Positions 14,558 to 27,442 are shown, counted from the first letter of the stretch. The stretch is DNA of 64,000 nucleotides from Streptomyces sp. ALI-76-A (GCF_030287445.1 NZ_JASVWB010000002.1:2604001-2668000), one strand, 5' to 3'. A program made the numbers and translations. The notes: generated from the sequence alone by a model not told the origin.

Positions 14558-17284
14558 CTAGTGCGCCGCCGATTCCCAGTCGGGGCCCGAGCCCACCGAG
14601 ACGTCCAGGGGGGCTCGGAGGTGGACCGCGCCCGCCATTTCGCGGCGGACCAGTTCCTCCACGGGCTCGCGCTCGCCGGGGGCGATCTCCAGGACGATCT
14701 CGTCGTGGACCTGGAGGAGCATGCGGGACCCGAGGTCCGCCTCGCGCAGGGCCCTGTCCACGTTCAGCATGGCGATCTTGACGATGTCCGCGGCCGTGCC
14801 CTGGATCGGCGCGTTGAGGGCCATGCGCTCGGCCGCCTCACGACGCTGGCGGTTGTCGCTGTTGAGGTCGGGGAGGTAGCGGCGGCGCCCGAAGAGCGTC
14901 GCCGTGTAGCCCGTCGCCCGCGCCTCGTCGACGGCCCGGCGCAGATAGTCCCGGACGCCGCCGAACCGCTCGAAGTACGCGTCCATCAGGGCGCGGGCCT
15001 CGGCCGCCTCGATGTTCAGCTGCTGGGACAGACCGAACGCCGACAGACCGTAGGCCAGGCCGTACGACATCGCCTTGATCTTGCGGCGCATCTCCGCGTC
15101 CACCGCGCCCCGCTCGACCCCGAACACCTGCGCGGCGGCCGTGGTGTGCAGGTCCTCGCCGGAGGTGAACGCCTCGATCAGGCCCGCGTCCTCGGACAGG
15201 TGGGCCATCACCCGCAGTTCGATCTGGCTGTAGTCGGCCGTCATCAGCGACTCGAAGCCCTCGCCCACGACGAAGCCGCGGCGGATCGCCCGCCCCTCGT
15301 CGGTACGGACCGGGATGTTCTGCAGGTTGGGGTCCGTGGACGACAGGCGGCCGGTCGCGGCGACCGTCTGGTTGAAGCTGGTGTGGATGCGGCCGTCCAC
15401 GGCGATCGTCTTGATCAGGCCCTCGACGGTGACCCGCAGCTTGGCCTGCTCGCGGTGCCGGAGCATGATCACCGGCAGTTCGTTGTCCGTCTGCGTGGCC
15501 AGCCAGGCCAGCGCGTCGGCGTCGGTGGTGTAGCCCGTCTTGGTCTTCTTCGTCTTGGGCAGACCGAGTTCACCGAAGAGGACCTCCTGGAGCTGCTTGG
15601 GCGAGCCGAGGTTGAACTCGTGCCCCGCCGCCGCGTGCGCCTCCTTCACGGCCTGCTGCACGGCGCCCGCGAACATCTGCTCCATGGCCTCCAGGTGCGC
15701 CCGGTCGGCGGCGATGCCGTGCCGCTCCATCCGGGCCAGCAGGGCGGAGGTGGGCAGCTCCACGTCCCGCAGGAGTTCCGCGGCGCCGACCTCCTGAAGG
15801 CGCGTGCCGAACGCCTCGCCCAGGTCGAGGACGGCGCGGGCCTGGATCATCAGGGACTCGGCCTCCGCCCCCTCGTCGGTGCCGAAGGCGAGCTGCCCGT
15901 CGGCCGCGGCGGCGGGGGCCAGCTCACGGTGCAGGTACTCCAGGGACAGCGCGTCCAGGTCGAAGGAGCGACGGCCCGGCTTGACCAGGTAGGCGGCCAG
16001 CGCCGTGTCCATGGTGACGCCGTCGACGGTCCAGCCGTGCTCGGCGAAGACCCGCATCGCGCCCTTGGCGTTGTGCAGGATCTTGGGCCGGCCGGCGTCG
16101 GCCAGCCAGGCGGCGAACGCCGTCTCGTCGGCCTCGTCCAGCTGGGAGGGGTCGAACCAGGCGGCCGCTCCCCCGCCGGCGGCGAGCGCGACCTCGGCGA
16201 CCGAGCCGACGCCGAGCGCCCAGGTGTCCACCGTGGCCATACCGAGGACCTCGGTGGCGTGCTCCGTGAGCCAGGGGGCCAGCTCACCGGTGCCGAGCAC
16301 GGTGCCGTCCACCTCCACGCCGTCCGCGACGACCGGTGTCGTCTCGGCCTCCTCGGCACCCGGGTCGACGGCCAGCAGCCGCTCCCGCAGCGAGGGATTG
16401 CGGATCTCCAGGGTGTCGAGGACCATCGCGAGCGCCTTGCGGTCGTACGGCGCGCGCTCCAGGTCGGCGACGGTCCTGGGCAGCTCCACGGTGCGGACCA
16501 TCTCGGTCAGCCGCCGGTTGAGCTTGACGGCCTCCAGGTGGTCGCGCAGGTTCTGCCCGGCCTTGCCCTTGACCTCGTCGACGCGCTCGACCAGCTCCGC
16601 GAACGAGCCGAACTGGTTGATCCACTTCGCGGCCGTCTTCTCACCGACGCCCGGGATGCCCGGCAGGTTGTCGGACGGGTCGCCGCGCAGCGCCGCGAAG
16701 TCGGGGTACTGCGCGGGCGTCAGTCCGTACTTCTCGAACACCTTCTCCGGAGTGAACCGGGTCAGCTCCGAGACGCCCTTCGTCGGATACAGCACGGTCG
16801 TGTGCTCGCTGACCAGTTGGAAGGAGTCACGGTCGCCGGTGACGATCAGCACCTCGAAGCCCTCGGCCTCGGCCTGGGTGGCGAGCGTGGCGATGATGTC
16901 GTCCGCCTCGAAGCCGTCGACGGCGAACCGCTGCGCGTTCATCGTGTCGAGGAGCTCGCCGATCAGCTCGACCTGCCCCTTGAACTCGTCCGGGGTCTTG
17001 GAGCGGTTGGCCTTGTACTCCGTGAACTCCTCGGAGCGCCAGGTCTTGCGCGAGACGTCGAAGGCCACCGCGAAGTGCGTGGGCGCCTCGTCACGCAGGG
17101 TGTTGGCCAGCATCGACGCGAAGCCGTAGATCGCGTTCGTCGGCTGACCCGTCGCGGTCGTGAAGTTCTCCGCGGGCAGCGCGAAGAACGCGCGGTAGGC
17201 CAGCGAGTGCCCGTCCATGAGCATCAGGCGAGGACGGCTGCCGCCGGGGTTGGTGTCGGTCTTCTTCGATGCTGTTTCTGCCAC
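14558..17284 (-). CDS. polA: DNA polymerase I
   Basis: Gap-filling and repair polymerase. 908 residues from GTG 17284. N-terminal 5' nuclease domain (about 20-310: DGHSLAYRAFF, DGFEADDIIATLA, TGDRDSFQL, GIPGVGEKTA). The 3'-5' exonuclease fold (about 330-520) lacks the catalytic DxE pair (VDTWALGV at that place), as is usual in actinobacteria, so proofreading is probably absent. Polymerase motifs A (TADYSQIELRVMAH), B (RKIKAMSYGLAYG) and C (QVHDEIVLE) are intact. GTG 17284 is preferred to 17308 because a -10-like CAGGAT lies exactly 7 nt upstream, inside a PafBC-type promoter, giving a leaderless message. Confidence 0.97.
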   Translation of the reverse strand: MAETASKKTDTNPGGSRPRLMLMDGHSLAYRAFFALPAENFTTATGQPTNAIYGFASMLANTLRDEAPTHFAVAFDVSRKTWRSEEFTEYKANRSKTPDEFKGQVELIGELLDTMNAQRFAVDGFEADDIIATLATQAEAEGFEVLIVTGDRDSFQLVSEHTTVLYPTKGVSELTRFTPEKVFEKYGLTPAQYPDFAALRGDPSDNLPGIPGVGEKTAAKWINQFGSFAELVERVDEVKGKAGQNLRDHLEAVKLNRRLTEMVRTVELPRTVADLERAPYDRKALAMVLDTLEIRNPSLRERLLAVDPGAEEAETTPVVADGVEVDGTVLGTGELAPWLTEHATEVLGMATVDTWALGVGSVAEVALAAGGGAAAWFDPSQLDEADETAFAAWLADAGRPKILHNAKGAMRVFAEHGWTVDGVTMDTALAAYLVKPGRRSFDLDALSLEYLHRELAPAAAADGQLAFGTDEGAEAESLMIQARAVLDLGEAFGTRLQEVGAAELLRDVELPTSALLARMERHGIAADRAHLEAMEQMFAGAVQQAVKEAHAAAGHEFNLGSPKQLQEVLFGELGLPKTKKTKTGYTTDADALAWLATQTDNELPVIMLRHREQAKLRVTVEGLIKTIAVDGRIHTSFNQTVAATGRLSSTDPNLQNIPVRTDEGRAIRRGFVVGEGFESLMTADYSQIELRVMAHLSEDAGLIEAFTSGEDLHTTAAAQVFGVERGAVDAEMRRKIKAMSYGLAYGLSAFGLSQQLNIEAAEARALMDAYFERFGGVRDYLRRAVDEARATGYTATLFGRRRYLPDLNSDNRQRREAAERMALNAPIQGTAADIVKIAMLNVDRALREADLGSRMLLQVHDEIVLEIAPGEREPVEELVRREMAGAVHLRAPLDVSVGSGPDWESAAH

Positions 17285-17291
17285 GCCCCCG

Positions 17292-17314
17292 ATCCTGCCA
17301 CGTGCCACTGACAG
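17292..17314 (-). promoter_or_regulatory. RecA-NDp / PafBC-type promoter of polA
   Basis: On the minus strand CTGTCAGTGGC (17304-17314), 6 nt, then CAGGAT (17292-17297), then 7 nt to the GTG. The 11-mer and both spacings equal those upstream of coaE. The -10 departs from TAnnnT in its first base. A DNA-repair polymerase is a sensible member of this regulon. Confidence 0.65.
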
Positions 17315-17564
17315 CCGGACCCGCCCGCCGCCCGCACACCGCCCTCACCGGTCGCTGTTCCCGGCCGCCGTCACCCGCCCTCGGCCACCGCGGCCGGCAG
17401 GCCCCGGCGAAAGCGACGCCGCCGTCCCGCGTCCGCCGCCGGCCGCCCACCGGCCCGCCGCCCGCCCGCCATCGATGTCGGTGTCGCGTGCGAGGATCGC
17501 AGAGGCAGCCGCGGAGGCCGCGGCCGCGGACGTAGCGCACACGCCAGCGAAGGAGAGCGCCGCG

Positions 17565-19844
<2,280 letters not shown>

Positions 19845-19890
19845 GCGTTTGCTCAGGCACCAGGCCGCCAGACGAACGGAGCCGCACCCC

Positions 19891-20379
19891 ATGGGCGAGC
19901 AGCAGCACGTGAAGTTCCCGCAGGAGGTCATCGACGAGTACGCCGCACTCGGCGTGGACCTCCCCGCGCTGTTCTCCGCAGGACACCTCGGGGCCCGGAT
20001 GGGCGTGGCGATCGTGGAGGCGTCGGCGGACCGCGTCGTCGGAACGATGCCGGTCGAGGGGAACACCCAGCCGTACGGGCTGCTGCACGGCGGGGCGTCC
20101 GCCGTCCTCGCCGAGACCCTCGGGTCCGTGGGCGCGATGCTGCACGGCGGCAGCTCCAAGATCGCCGTGGGCGTCGACCTCAACTGCACCCACCACCGGG
20201 GCGTGCGGTCGGGACTCGTCACCGGCGTCGCCACGCCCGTGCACCGGGGCCGGTCCACGGCGACGTACGAGATCGTGATCAGCGACGAGCAGGGCCGGCG
20301 GGTGTGCACCGCGCGGCTGACCTGCCTGCTCCGGGACGCGACGGCCGCCGACGGCGCCCAGGTGCGCGCCGCGGGATGA
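19891..20379 (+). CDS. PaaI-type hotdog-fold thioesterase
   Basis: 162 residues from ATG 19891 (ACGGAG upstream). Hotdog-fold signature QPYGLLHGGASAVLAETLGSVGA at about residues 64-86, with the family His/Gly and the catalytic Glu position; next DLNCTHHRGVRSG. These enzymes hydrolyse acyl-CoA thioesters, often aromatic. It lies 46 nt after the molybdopterin oxidoreductase gene on the same strand, likely one operon. Confidence 0.85.
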   Translation: MGEQQHVKFPQEVIDEYAALGVDLPALFSAGHLGARMGVAIVEASADRVVGTMPVEGNTQPYGLLHGGASAVLAETLGSVGAMLHGGSSKIAVGVDLNCTHHRGVRSGLVTGVATPVHRGRSTATYEIVISDEQGRRVCTARLTCLLRDATAADGAQVRAAG

Positions 20380-20412
20380 CAGCTCCGCCGCCACGCCGGG
20401 TGCCGCCCGCTC

Positions 20413-20450
20413 CCCGGGCACCCGGCACCCGGCACCCGGCACCCGGCACC
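20413..20450. repeat. CCCGGCA tandem heptamer repeat
   Basis: Four exact heptamers from 20421 plus one variant copy before them, directly after the thioesterase gene. A simple-sequence repeat; it has no obvious secondary-structure partner. Confidence 0.75.
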
Positions 20451-20584
20451 GCCGCGAGCCCGGTTCCCGCGCCCGCACACCCCCCACCACGCACGCATCC
20501 CGGGAAAGCCCGCCGAACCCCCGTAGAGATTCCCTTTTCCGACTGATCCGGCCTGCCCCGAATGCGGACTTGCCCTTTATCGTG

Positions 20585-20599
20585 GTAACGCTGCGTAAC
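20585..20599. promoter_or_regulatory. GTAAC direct repeat upstream of liv operon
   Basis: GTAAC, 5 nt, GTAAC. Helically phased repeats of GTnAC type are the usual targets of OmpR-family regulators such as GlnR or MtrA, although their usual spacer is one base longer. It lies about 360 nt before the first liv gene. Confidence 0.3.
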
Positions 20600-20960
20600 A
20601 CGGGCGCAATGCAGCGCCACACGTCCATCCCCGGCCGCACCCACTCCGCAGGGCATTTCCCGCTCCTTCGGCGCCCCCGTCGGCCCACATCCGCACGACC
20701 GGGCCCACGGCCAAGCGGAAGTGCGGGTTCTCAGCATGCGGACCAACCGGAATTCCCGCCAAAACGGTGGAGAGCCCCCTATGCCGCAGCCCGCTCTCCA
20801 TCACGTCATAACAAGAAAGTCACAAGCCCGCCCACGGCGATGCCCAGCCCTACAAACCGGGCTTAGAGTCACGGCCAGTCACCGCTCCATCGGGAGTTCG
20901 GTACCAGCGCGGCACCAGCCGCCCCCACCGAGGTGGCAGTGCCTGCGGAAAGGACTGATT

Positions 20961-22205
20961 GTGCGACGTTCCATGGTGATACTTACCTCCGTCCTCGCGA
21001 CTGGAGCTCTGACGCTCACCGCCTGCGGCTCCCGTGACGACAATGGCGGCGGCGACACCGGCGACAACGGGGACACCACCACCCTGACCATCGGCGTCAG
21101 CGCCCCCTTGTCCGGCGAGAACTCGACCACCGGTCTCGGCATCCAGTACGGCGCCCAGATCGCCGTCGACGACGCCAACAAGAACAAGCTCGTTCCCGGC
21201 GTGACGTTCAAGCTCAAGGCCCTGGACGACAAGGCGCAGCCCGCCACCGGCCAGCAGAACGCCACCGCCATCACCGCCGACAAGACCGCCGTCGGCGCCG
21301 TCGGCCCGCTGAACTCCGGCGTCGCCCAGACGATGCAGCAGGTCTTCGCCTCCGCCGACATGGCCCAGATCTCCCCCGCGAACACCGCGCCCGAGCTGAC
21401 CCAGGGCAAGAACTGGCAGACGGACAAGAAGCGGCCGTTCAAGACGTACTTCCGCACCGCCACCACCGACGAACTGCAGGGCAGCTTCGCCGCCCAGTAC
21501 GCCTTCAACGACCTGAAGAAGAAGAAGGCCTTCGTCGTCGACGACAAGCAGACCTACGGCGCCGGCCTCGCCAAGATCTTCAACGAGCAGTTCAAGAAGC
21601 TCGGCGGCCAGGTCGTCCAGACCGACCACGTCAACACCGGCGCCAAGGACTTCGGCTCCCTCGTCACCAAGATCAAGAACTCCGGCGCCGACCTGCTCTA
21701 CTACGGCGGCCAGTACGACGAGTCCTCCCTGCTCACCAAGCAGCTCAAGGACGCCGGCGTCAAGATCCCGCTCTTCGGCGGCGACGGCATGTTCGCCTCC
21801 ACCTACATCGAGACCGCCGGCGCCTCCGCCGAAGGCGACCTCGTCACCGCCATCGGCGTCCCCGCCGACACCCTGCCCGCCGCCAAGACCTTCATCGAGA
21901 CCTACAAGGCCAAGGGCTACAAGGGTGACTACGGCGCCTACGGTGCCTACGCCTACGACGCCACCACCGCCATCATCAAGTCCGTGAAGGCCGCCGTCGA
22001 CGCCAACGACGGCAAGGTCCCCAGCGACATCAACGCCCTGCGCACCAGCGTCGTCGACGGAGTCCAGAAGTCCGACTTCGAAGGCCTCACCGGCAAGGTC
22101 TCCTTCGACCAGTACGGCGACACCACCAACAAGCAGCTGACCGTCTACCAGGTCGAGAAGGGCGCCTGGAAGGCCGTCGACACCGGCACCGCCGACCTCG
22201 GCTGA
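20961..22205 (+). CDS. Branched-chain amino-acid ABC transporter, substrate-binding lipoprotein
   Basis: 414 residues from GTG 20961 (AAGGAC 6 nt upstream). A lipoprotein signal peptide ends in the lipobox LTAC at about residues 17-20, so the mature protein is anchored outside the membrane by its N-terminal Cys. The body is a periplasmic-binding-protein type I fold of the Leu/Ile/Val class (LTIGVSAPLSGENSTTG, AVGPLNSGVAQTMQQVF, DDKQTYGAGLAKIFNEQFKKLG, YGGQYDESSLL). It presents branched-chain amino acids or related substrates to LivHMGF, encoded downstream. A 13-bp hairpin after the stop probably reduces read-through, giving more binding protein than permease. Confidence 0.93.
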   Translation: MRRSMVILTSVLATGALTLTACGSRDDNGGGDTGDNGDTTTLTIGVSAPLSGENSTTGLGIQYGAQIAVDDANKNKLVPGVTFKLKALDDKAQPATGQQNATAITADKTAVGAVGPLNSGVAQTMQQVFASADMAQISPANTAPELTQGKNWQTDKKRPFKTYFRTATTDELQGSFAAQYAFNDLKKKKAFVVDDKQTYGAGLAKIFNEQFKKLGGQVVQTDHVNTGAKDFGSLVTKIKNSGADLLYYGGQYDESSLLTKQLKDAGVKIPLFGGDGMFASTYIETAGASAEGDLVTAIGVPADTLPAAKTFIETYKAKGYKGDYGAYGAYAYDATTAIIKSVKAAVDANDGKVPSDINALRTSVVDGVQKSDFEGLTGKVSFDQYGDTTNKQLTVYQVEKGAWKAVDTGTADLG

Positions 22206-22228
22206 CCCGGAACCTCAGCACATCCCAC

Positions 22229-22268
22229 ACGGGCCGCGCGGAAGGAGGATCCCGACCGCGCGGCCCGT
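22229..22268 (+). terminator. Intercistronic hairpin after the binding-protein gene
   Basis: A 13-bp perfect stem (22229-22241 with 22256-22268) over a 14-nt loop that itself contains AAGGAGGAT. No T-run follows. It is best read as a partial terminator or mRNA 3'-end stabiliser between binding protein and permease genes. Confidence 0.6.
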
Positions 22269-22356
22269 TCCCACACCCGGACTTCCGCACACCAGTGCAC
22301 CCCAGACCCTGCACACCACCAGTGCACACGACCACCAGCGACATGGAGGCCACGCG

Positions 22357-23286
22357 GTGAACACCCTGCCGCAGCAGCTGGCCAACGGGCTGCTCCTCGG
22401 CTCGATGTACGGGCTCATCGCCATCGGCTACACGATGGTGTACGGCATCGTCCAGCTCATCAACTTCGCGCACGGCGAGATCTTCATGACCGGGGCCTTC
22501 GGCGCCCTCACGGTCTACTTCTACATCCTCCCCGACGGCACGGCGATGGCCATCGCCGTGCCCCTGATGCTGATAGGCGGCGCCATCGTCGCCATCCTCA
22601 TCGCCGTCGGAGCGGAGCGATTCGCCTACCGGCCACTGCGCGGAGCACCACGGCTAGCGCCACTGATCACCGCCATCGGCCTCTCCCTGGCCCTCCAGGA
22701 AGTCGTCCGCAACTTCTACCCCGACGCCGACCGCGCCCGCGCCTTCCCCGGCCTCGACACCCTCCACGAATTCGGCTCCGTCACCATCAAGGACGCCGAC
22801 ATCTTCCTCATCGTCGCCGCGATCGTGTGCATGTCCTCCCTCGCGTACTTCGTCCGCAAGAGCCGCACCGGCCGCGCCATGCAGGCCACCGCGCAGGACC
22901 CGGACACCGCCCAGCTCATGGGCATCGACACCAACCGCATCATCGTCATCGCCTTCGCCATCGGCGGCTTCTTCGCCGCCGTGGCCGCCGTGGCGTACGG
23001 CATGAAGTACGGCAGCGTCGACTACCGCATGGGCTTCCTCATGGGCCTCAAGGCGTTCACCGCCGCCGTCCTCGGCGGCATCGGCAACATCTACGGCGCC
23101 ATGCTCGGCGGCCTCGTCCTCGGCATCGCCGAAACCCTCGCGTCCGCCTACATCGACGGAGTCCCCGGCATGCAGCAGCTCGGCGGCCAGGGCTGGGCCG
23201 ACGTCTGGGCCTTCTGCCTCCTCATTCTCGTCCTCCTCGTCAGGCCACAAGGCCTGCTCGGCGAACGCGTCGCGGACAGGGCGTGA
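22357..23286 (+). CDS. livH: Branched-chain amino-acid ABC transporter permease LivH
   Basis: 309 residues from GTG 22357. About eight hydrophobic segments; the opening LANGLLLGSMYGLIAIGYTMVYGIVQLINFAHGEIFM is diagnostic for LivH in pattern, here cited in part as GYTMVYGIVQLINFAHGE. The EAA-like loop is the segment around QLMGIDTNRIIVIAFAIGG. It pairs with LivM to form the membrane pore. It follows the hairpin and precedes livM by 4 nt. Confidence 0.95.
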   Translation: MNTLPQQLANGLLLGSMYGLIAIGYTMVYGIVQLINFAHGEIFMTGAFGALTVYFYILPDGTAMAIAVPLMLIGGAIVAILIAVGAERFAYRPLRGAPRLAPLITAIGLSLALQEVVRNFYPDADRARAFPGLDTLHEFGSVTIKDADIFLIVAAIVCMSSLAYFVRKSRTGRAMQATAQDPDTAQLMGIDTNRIIVIAFAIGGFFAAVAAVAYGMKYGSVDYRMGFLMGLKAFTAAVLGGIGNIYGAMLGGLVLGIAETLASAYIDGVPGMQQLGGQGWADVWAFCLLILVLLVRPQGLLGERVADRA

Positions 23287-23290
23287 TGAC

Positions 23291-25092
23291 ATGACCGAGA
23301 CCACGAACCCCACCCCCTCGGCCGTGGACACCACCCCCGAGACCCGCGGCCTGGTGCCCCTGCCCATCGCCGCAGCCCGCGCACTCCTCCTCGCCGGCGG
23401 CATCGCCACCGCCGCCTCCACCTTCCTCGCGTGGACCTGGACCTCCGAATTCCCCGGCGACCTCACCGTCACCGGCTACCCCGGCGGCCTGCAATGGCTC
23501 ACCTTCACCGCCGGCGTCCTCACCACCCTCTTCGCCCTCGCCGCCTACGGCGTCCGCGGCCTCGGCTGGCTCATCCCCGCCCGCAACAACGCGCCGCTCG
23601 TCCTCAGCGCCCTCGCGGGCTTCGGCGTCACCTGGTACACCGTCCTCGCGATCAGCACCGAACTCGGCGGCCTCGCCAACCTCGAACCCGGCGCCTGGGT
23701 CGCCGCCGTCGCCTCGCTCATCCCCCTCCTCGGCGCCCTCGCGCTCCCCGAGAAGGCCACCGGCGACACCAAGGAACACCTCAAGGCCTACATCACCAAG
23801 GCCGAACGGATCCCCGCCCCCCAGGACATCTCCCCCTGGCTCGAGCGCGCGATCATCACCATCGTCACGATCATCGGCCTCGGCGTCTTCACCTACGGCA
23901 TCGACACCGAGTACGGCGAACTCTTCATCGGCTACCTCATCGTCGTCATCTTCTCCCTCTGGGCCCTGCACACCGCAGGCGTCCTCGACCGCTTCTCCCG
24001 CCTCGTCGCCCACAACCGCAGCTTCACGCTCGCCATGGGCTTCGCCGCCGCGATCGCGTTCCCCTTCACCCAGAGCGACGACCACTACGCCAACATCGGC
24101 GTCAACATCCTCATCTTCGGAACCGTCGCCCTCGGCCTCAACATCGTCGTCGGCCTCGCCGGACTCCTCGACCTCGGATACGTCGCCTTCCTCGGCGTCG
24201 GCGCCTACACGGCCGCCCTCGTCTCCGGCTCCGAGTTCTCCACCTTCTCCGGCGTCCAGTTCCCCTTCTGGGCCGCCGCCCTCACCGGCGCCGCCGCCAG
24301 CCTCGTCTTCGGCGTCCTCATCGGCGCCCCCACCCTGCGCCTGCGCGGCGACTACCTCGCCATCGTCACCCTCGGCTTCGGAGAGATCTTCCGCATCGCC
24401 GTCAACAACATGGACGGCGAATCCGGCCCCGACATCACCAACGGCCCCAACGGCATCCCCTCCATCCCGGACCTCAGCTTCTTCGGCTTCAACCTCGGCC
24501 AGTCCCACGACATCGCCGGCTTCACCCTCGGCCGATTCGCCAACTACTACCTGCTGATGGTCCTCATCATGGCCATCGTCGTCCTCGTCTACACCCGCGC
24601 CGCCGACTCCCGCATCGGCCGCTCCTGGATCGCCATCCGCGAGGACGAGACCGCCGCCACCGCCATGGGCATCAACGGCTTCCGCGTCAAACTCATCGCC
24701 TTCGCCCTCGGCGCCACCCTCGCCGGCCTCGCCGGCACCGTCAGCGCCCACGTCACCTACAGCGTCGTCCCCACCCCCTACCAGTTCGCGGGATCCACAC
24801 CCCCCAACTCGGCGTTCCTGCTCGCCGCCGTCGTCCTCGGCGGCATGGGCACCGTCGCCGGCCCCATCCTCGGCGCCGCACTCCTCTACCTGCTGCCCGA
24901 GAAACTGGTCTTCCTCCAGGACAAGTCGCTGCTCGCGTTCGGCATCGCCCTCATCCTGCTGATGCGCTTCCGCCCCGAAGGCATCATCGCCAACCGCCGC
25001 CGCCAGCTCGAATTCCACGAGACCGGCCAACTCGACGTACCAGAACAGACGACGCTCACCGACACACCGGGGACCGTCACCAAGGCGGGGGC

Positions 25093-25096
<4 letters not shown>
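23291..25096 (+). CDS. livM: Branched-chain amino-acid ABC transporter permease LivM, extended
   Basis: 601 residues from ATG 23291. The C-terminal 320 or so residues are a standard LivM (LNIVVGLAGLLDLGYVAFLG, GDYLAIVTLGFGEIFRI, MGINGFRVKLIAFALGA). The first 270 residues are an extra multi-span region with about six hydrophobic segments (near 27-45, 68-85, 100-118, 137-152, 190-205, 216-230), which standard LivM proteins lack. Extended LivM proteins are known in Streptomyces. The stop codon overlaps livG by 4 nt (GTGA), so translation is probably coupled. Confidence 0.93.
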
Positions 25097-25958
<862 letters not shown>

Positions 25959-25962
<4 letters not shown>

Positions 25963-26675
25963 CCGCACTCCTCGAAGTCGAGGACCTCCGGGTCTCCTAC
26001 GGCAAGATCGAAGCCGTCAAAGGCATCTCCTTCAGCGTCGAGGCCGGCCAGGTCGTCACCCTCATCGGCACCAACGGCGCCGGCAAGACGACCACCCTGC
26101 GCACCCTCTCCGGTCTGCTGAAGCCCACCAGCGGAAAGATCATCTTCGACGGCAAGCCCCTCACCGGCATCGCCGCCCACAAGATCGTCGCCCTCGGCCT
26201 CGCCCACTCCCCCGAAGGCCGGCACATCTTCCCCCGCCTCACCATCGCGGAGAACCTCCAGCTCGGCGCCTTCCTCCGCAAGGACAAGGAAGGCATCGAC
26301 AAGGACATCCAGCGCGCCTACGACCTCTTCCCCATCCTCGGAGAACGCCGCAAGCAAGCCGCCGGAACCCTCTCCGGCGGCGAACAGCAGATGCTCGCCA
26401 TGGGCCGCGCACTCATGTCCCAGCCCAAACTGCTCATGCTCGACGAGCCCTCCATGGGCCTCTCCCCGATCATGATGCAGAAGATCATGGCGACCATCTC
26501 CGAGCTGAAGTCCCAGGGCACCACCATCCTCCTGGTCGAACAGAACGCCCAGGCGGCACTCTCCCTGGCCGACCAGGGACACGTCATGGAAGTCGGCAAC
26601 ATCGTCCTGTCCGGCAGCGGACAGAACCTGCTGCACGACGAGTCCGTCCGCAAGGCGTACCTGGGCGAGGACTAG
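25959..26675 (+). CDS. livF: Branched-chain amino-acid ABC transporter ATP-binding protein LivF
   Basis: 238 residues from GTG 25959 (GTGA overlap with livG). Walker A GTNGAGKT at about 36-43, signature LSGGEQQMLAMGRAL, Walker B LLMLDEPSMGLSP, switch His replaced by Gln-Asn as usual for LivF (LLVEQN). It is the second nucleotide-binding subunit of the transporter and the last gene of the operon, which ends at the hairpin 26704-26744. Confidence 0.95.
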
Positions 26676-26703
26676 AGCACCCCACCCGTACGCGAGCACG
26701 ACA

Positions 26704-26744
26704 AAGGCCCGCTCCCCGACGCGTCAGCGCAGGGAGCGGGCCTT
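26704..26744. terminator. Bidirectional terminator between livF and pdtaR
   Basis: A 13-bp stem (AAGGCCCGCTCCC at 26704-26716 with its complement at 26732-26744) flanked by A and T residues on both sides, with a 15-nt loop. It lies between two convergent genes and should serve both. Confidence 0.75.
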
Positions 26745-26785
26745 CGTCGTACGGACCTAAGGGCGCCCGGGAGCAGAGGGCGCGC

Positions 26786-27442
26786 TCAGCCCTTGCTCCC
26801 CTTCTTCTCGTCGGCGTCCGCGATGACCGCCTCCGCGACCTGCTGCATCGACATCCGACGGTCCATCGACGTCTTCTGGATCCACCGGAACGCGGCCGGC
26901 TCGGTCAGCCCGTACTCCGTCTGGAGAATGGACTTCGCCCGGTCCACCAGCTTCCGCGTCTCCAGCCGCTGGGACAGGTCAGCGACCTCGTTCTCCAGCT
27001 CCCGCAGCTCCGTGAACCGCGAGACGGCCATCTCGATGGCCGGAACGACATCACTCTTGCTGAACGGCTTCACCAGATACGCCATCGCACCGGCGTCCCG
27101 CGCCCGCTCGACCAGGTCCCGCTGCGAGAAGGCCGTCAGCATCAGCACCGGGGCGATGCGCTCCTCGGCGATCTTCTCGGCCGCGGAGATACCGTCCAGC
27201 TTCGGCATCTTCACGTCCAGGATGACCAGGTCCGGCTTGTGCTCACGGGCCAGCTCCACGGCCGCCTCACCGTCACCGGCCTCGCCGACGACGCTGTAGC
27301 CCTCCTCCTCCAGCATCTCTTTGAGGTCGAGCCGGATCAAGGCCTCGTCCTCGGCGATGACGACACGGGTCGTCAGCGGAGGCACGTGCGACGTGTCGTC
27401 GTCGGGCGCGTCTACGGGCTGGGGCGACTCGGGGGCGGTCAC
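26786..27442 (-). CDS. pdtaR: ANTAR-domain response regulator PdtaR
   Basis: 218 residues from GTG 27442, with AAGGAGC just upstream. A receiver domain covers about residues 25-140: acidic pocket E31/D32, phospho-acceptor D76 (LVILDVKMP), Thr in LMLTAF and Lys in YLVKPF. The ANTAR RNA-binding domain follows at about 150-210 (RAKSILQTEYGLTEPAAFRWIQ). It is the partner of histidine kinase PdtaS and acts by binding paired RNA hairpins to prevent termination. The kinase gene is not in the window. A short disordered N-terminal tail precedes the receiver. Confidence 0.93.
   Translation of the reverse strand: MTAPESPQPVDAPDDDTSHVPPLTTRVVIAEDEALIRLDLKEMLEEEGYSVVGEAGDGEAAVELAREHKPDLVILDVKMPKLDGISAAEKIAEERIAPVLMLTAFSQRDLVERARDAGAMAYLVKPFSKSDVVPAIEMAVSRFTELRELENEVADLSQRLETRKLVDRAKSILQTEYGLTEPAAFRWIQKTSMDRRMSMQQVAEAVIADADEKKGSKG

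Larger units (their letters stand above)
20380..20960. other. Long region upstream of the liv operon
   Basis: 581 nt without a convincing gene. It holds a 7-nt tandem repeat (20413-20450), a GTAAC direct repeat (20585-20599), and the presumed liv promoter and leader. Short ORFs on both strands here have no ribosome-binding site and low-complexity products. Confidence 0.55.

Noticed and set aside
14321..17311. A 996-codon plus-strand frame across polA
   Set aside because: Antisense shadow of polA with repetitive composition and no ribosome-binding site.
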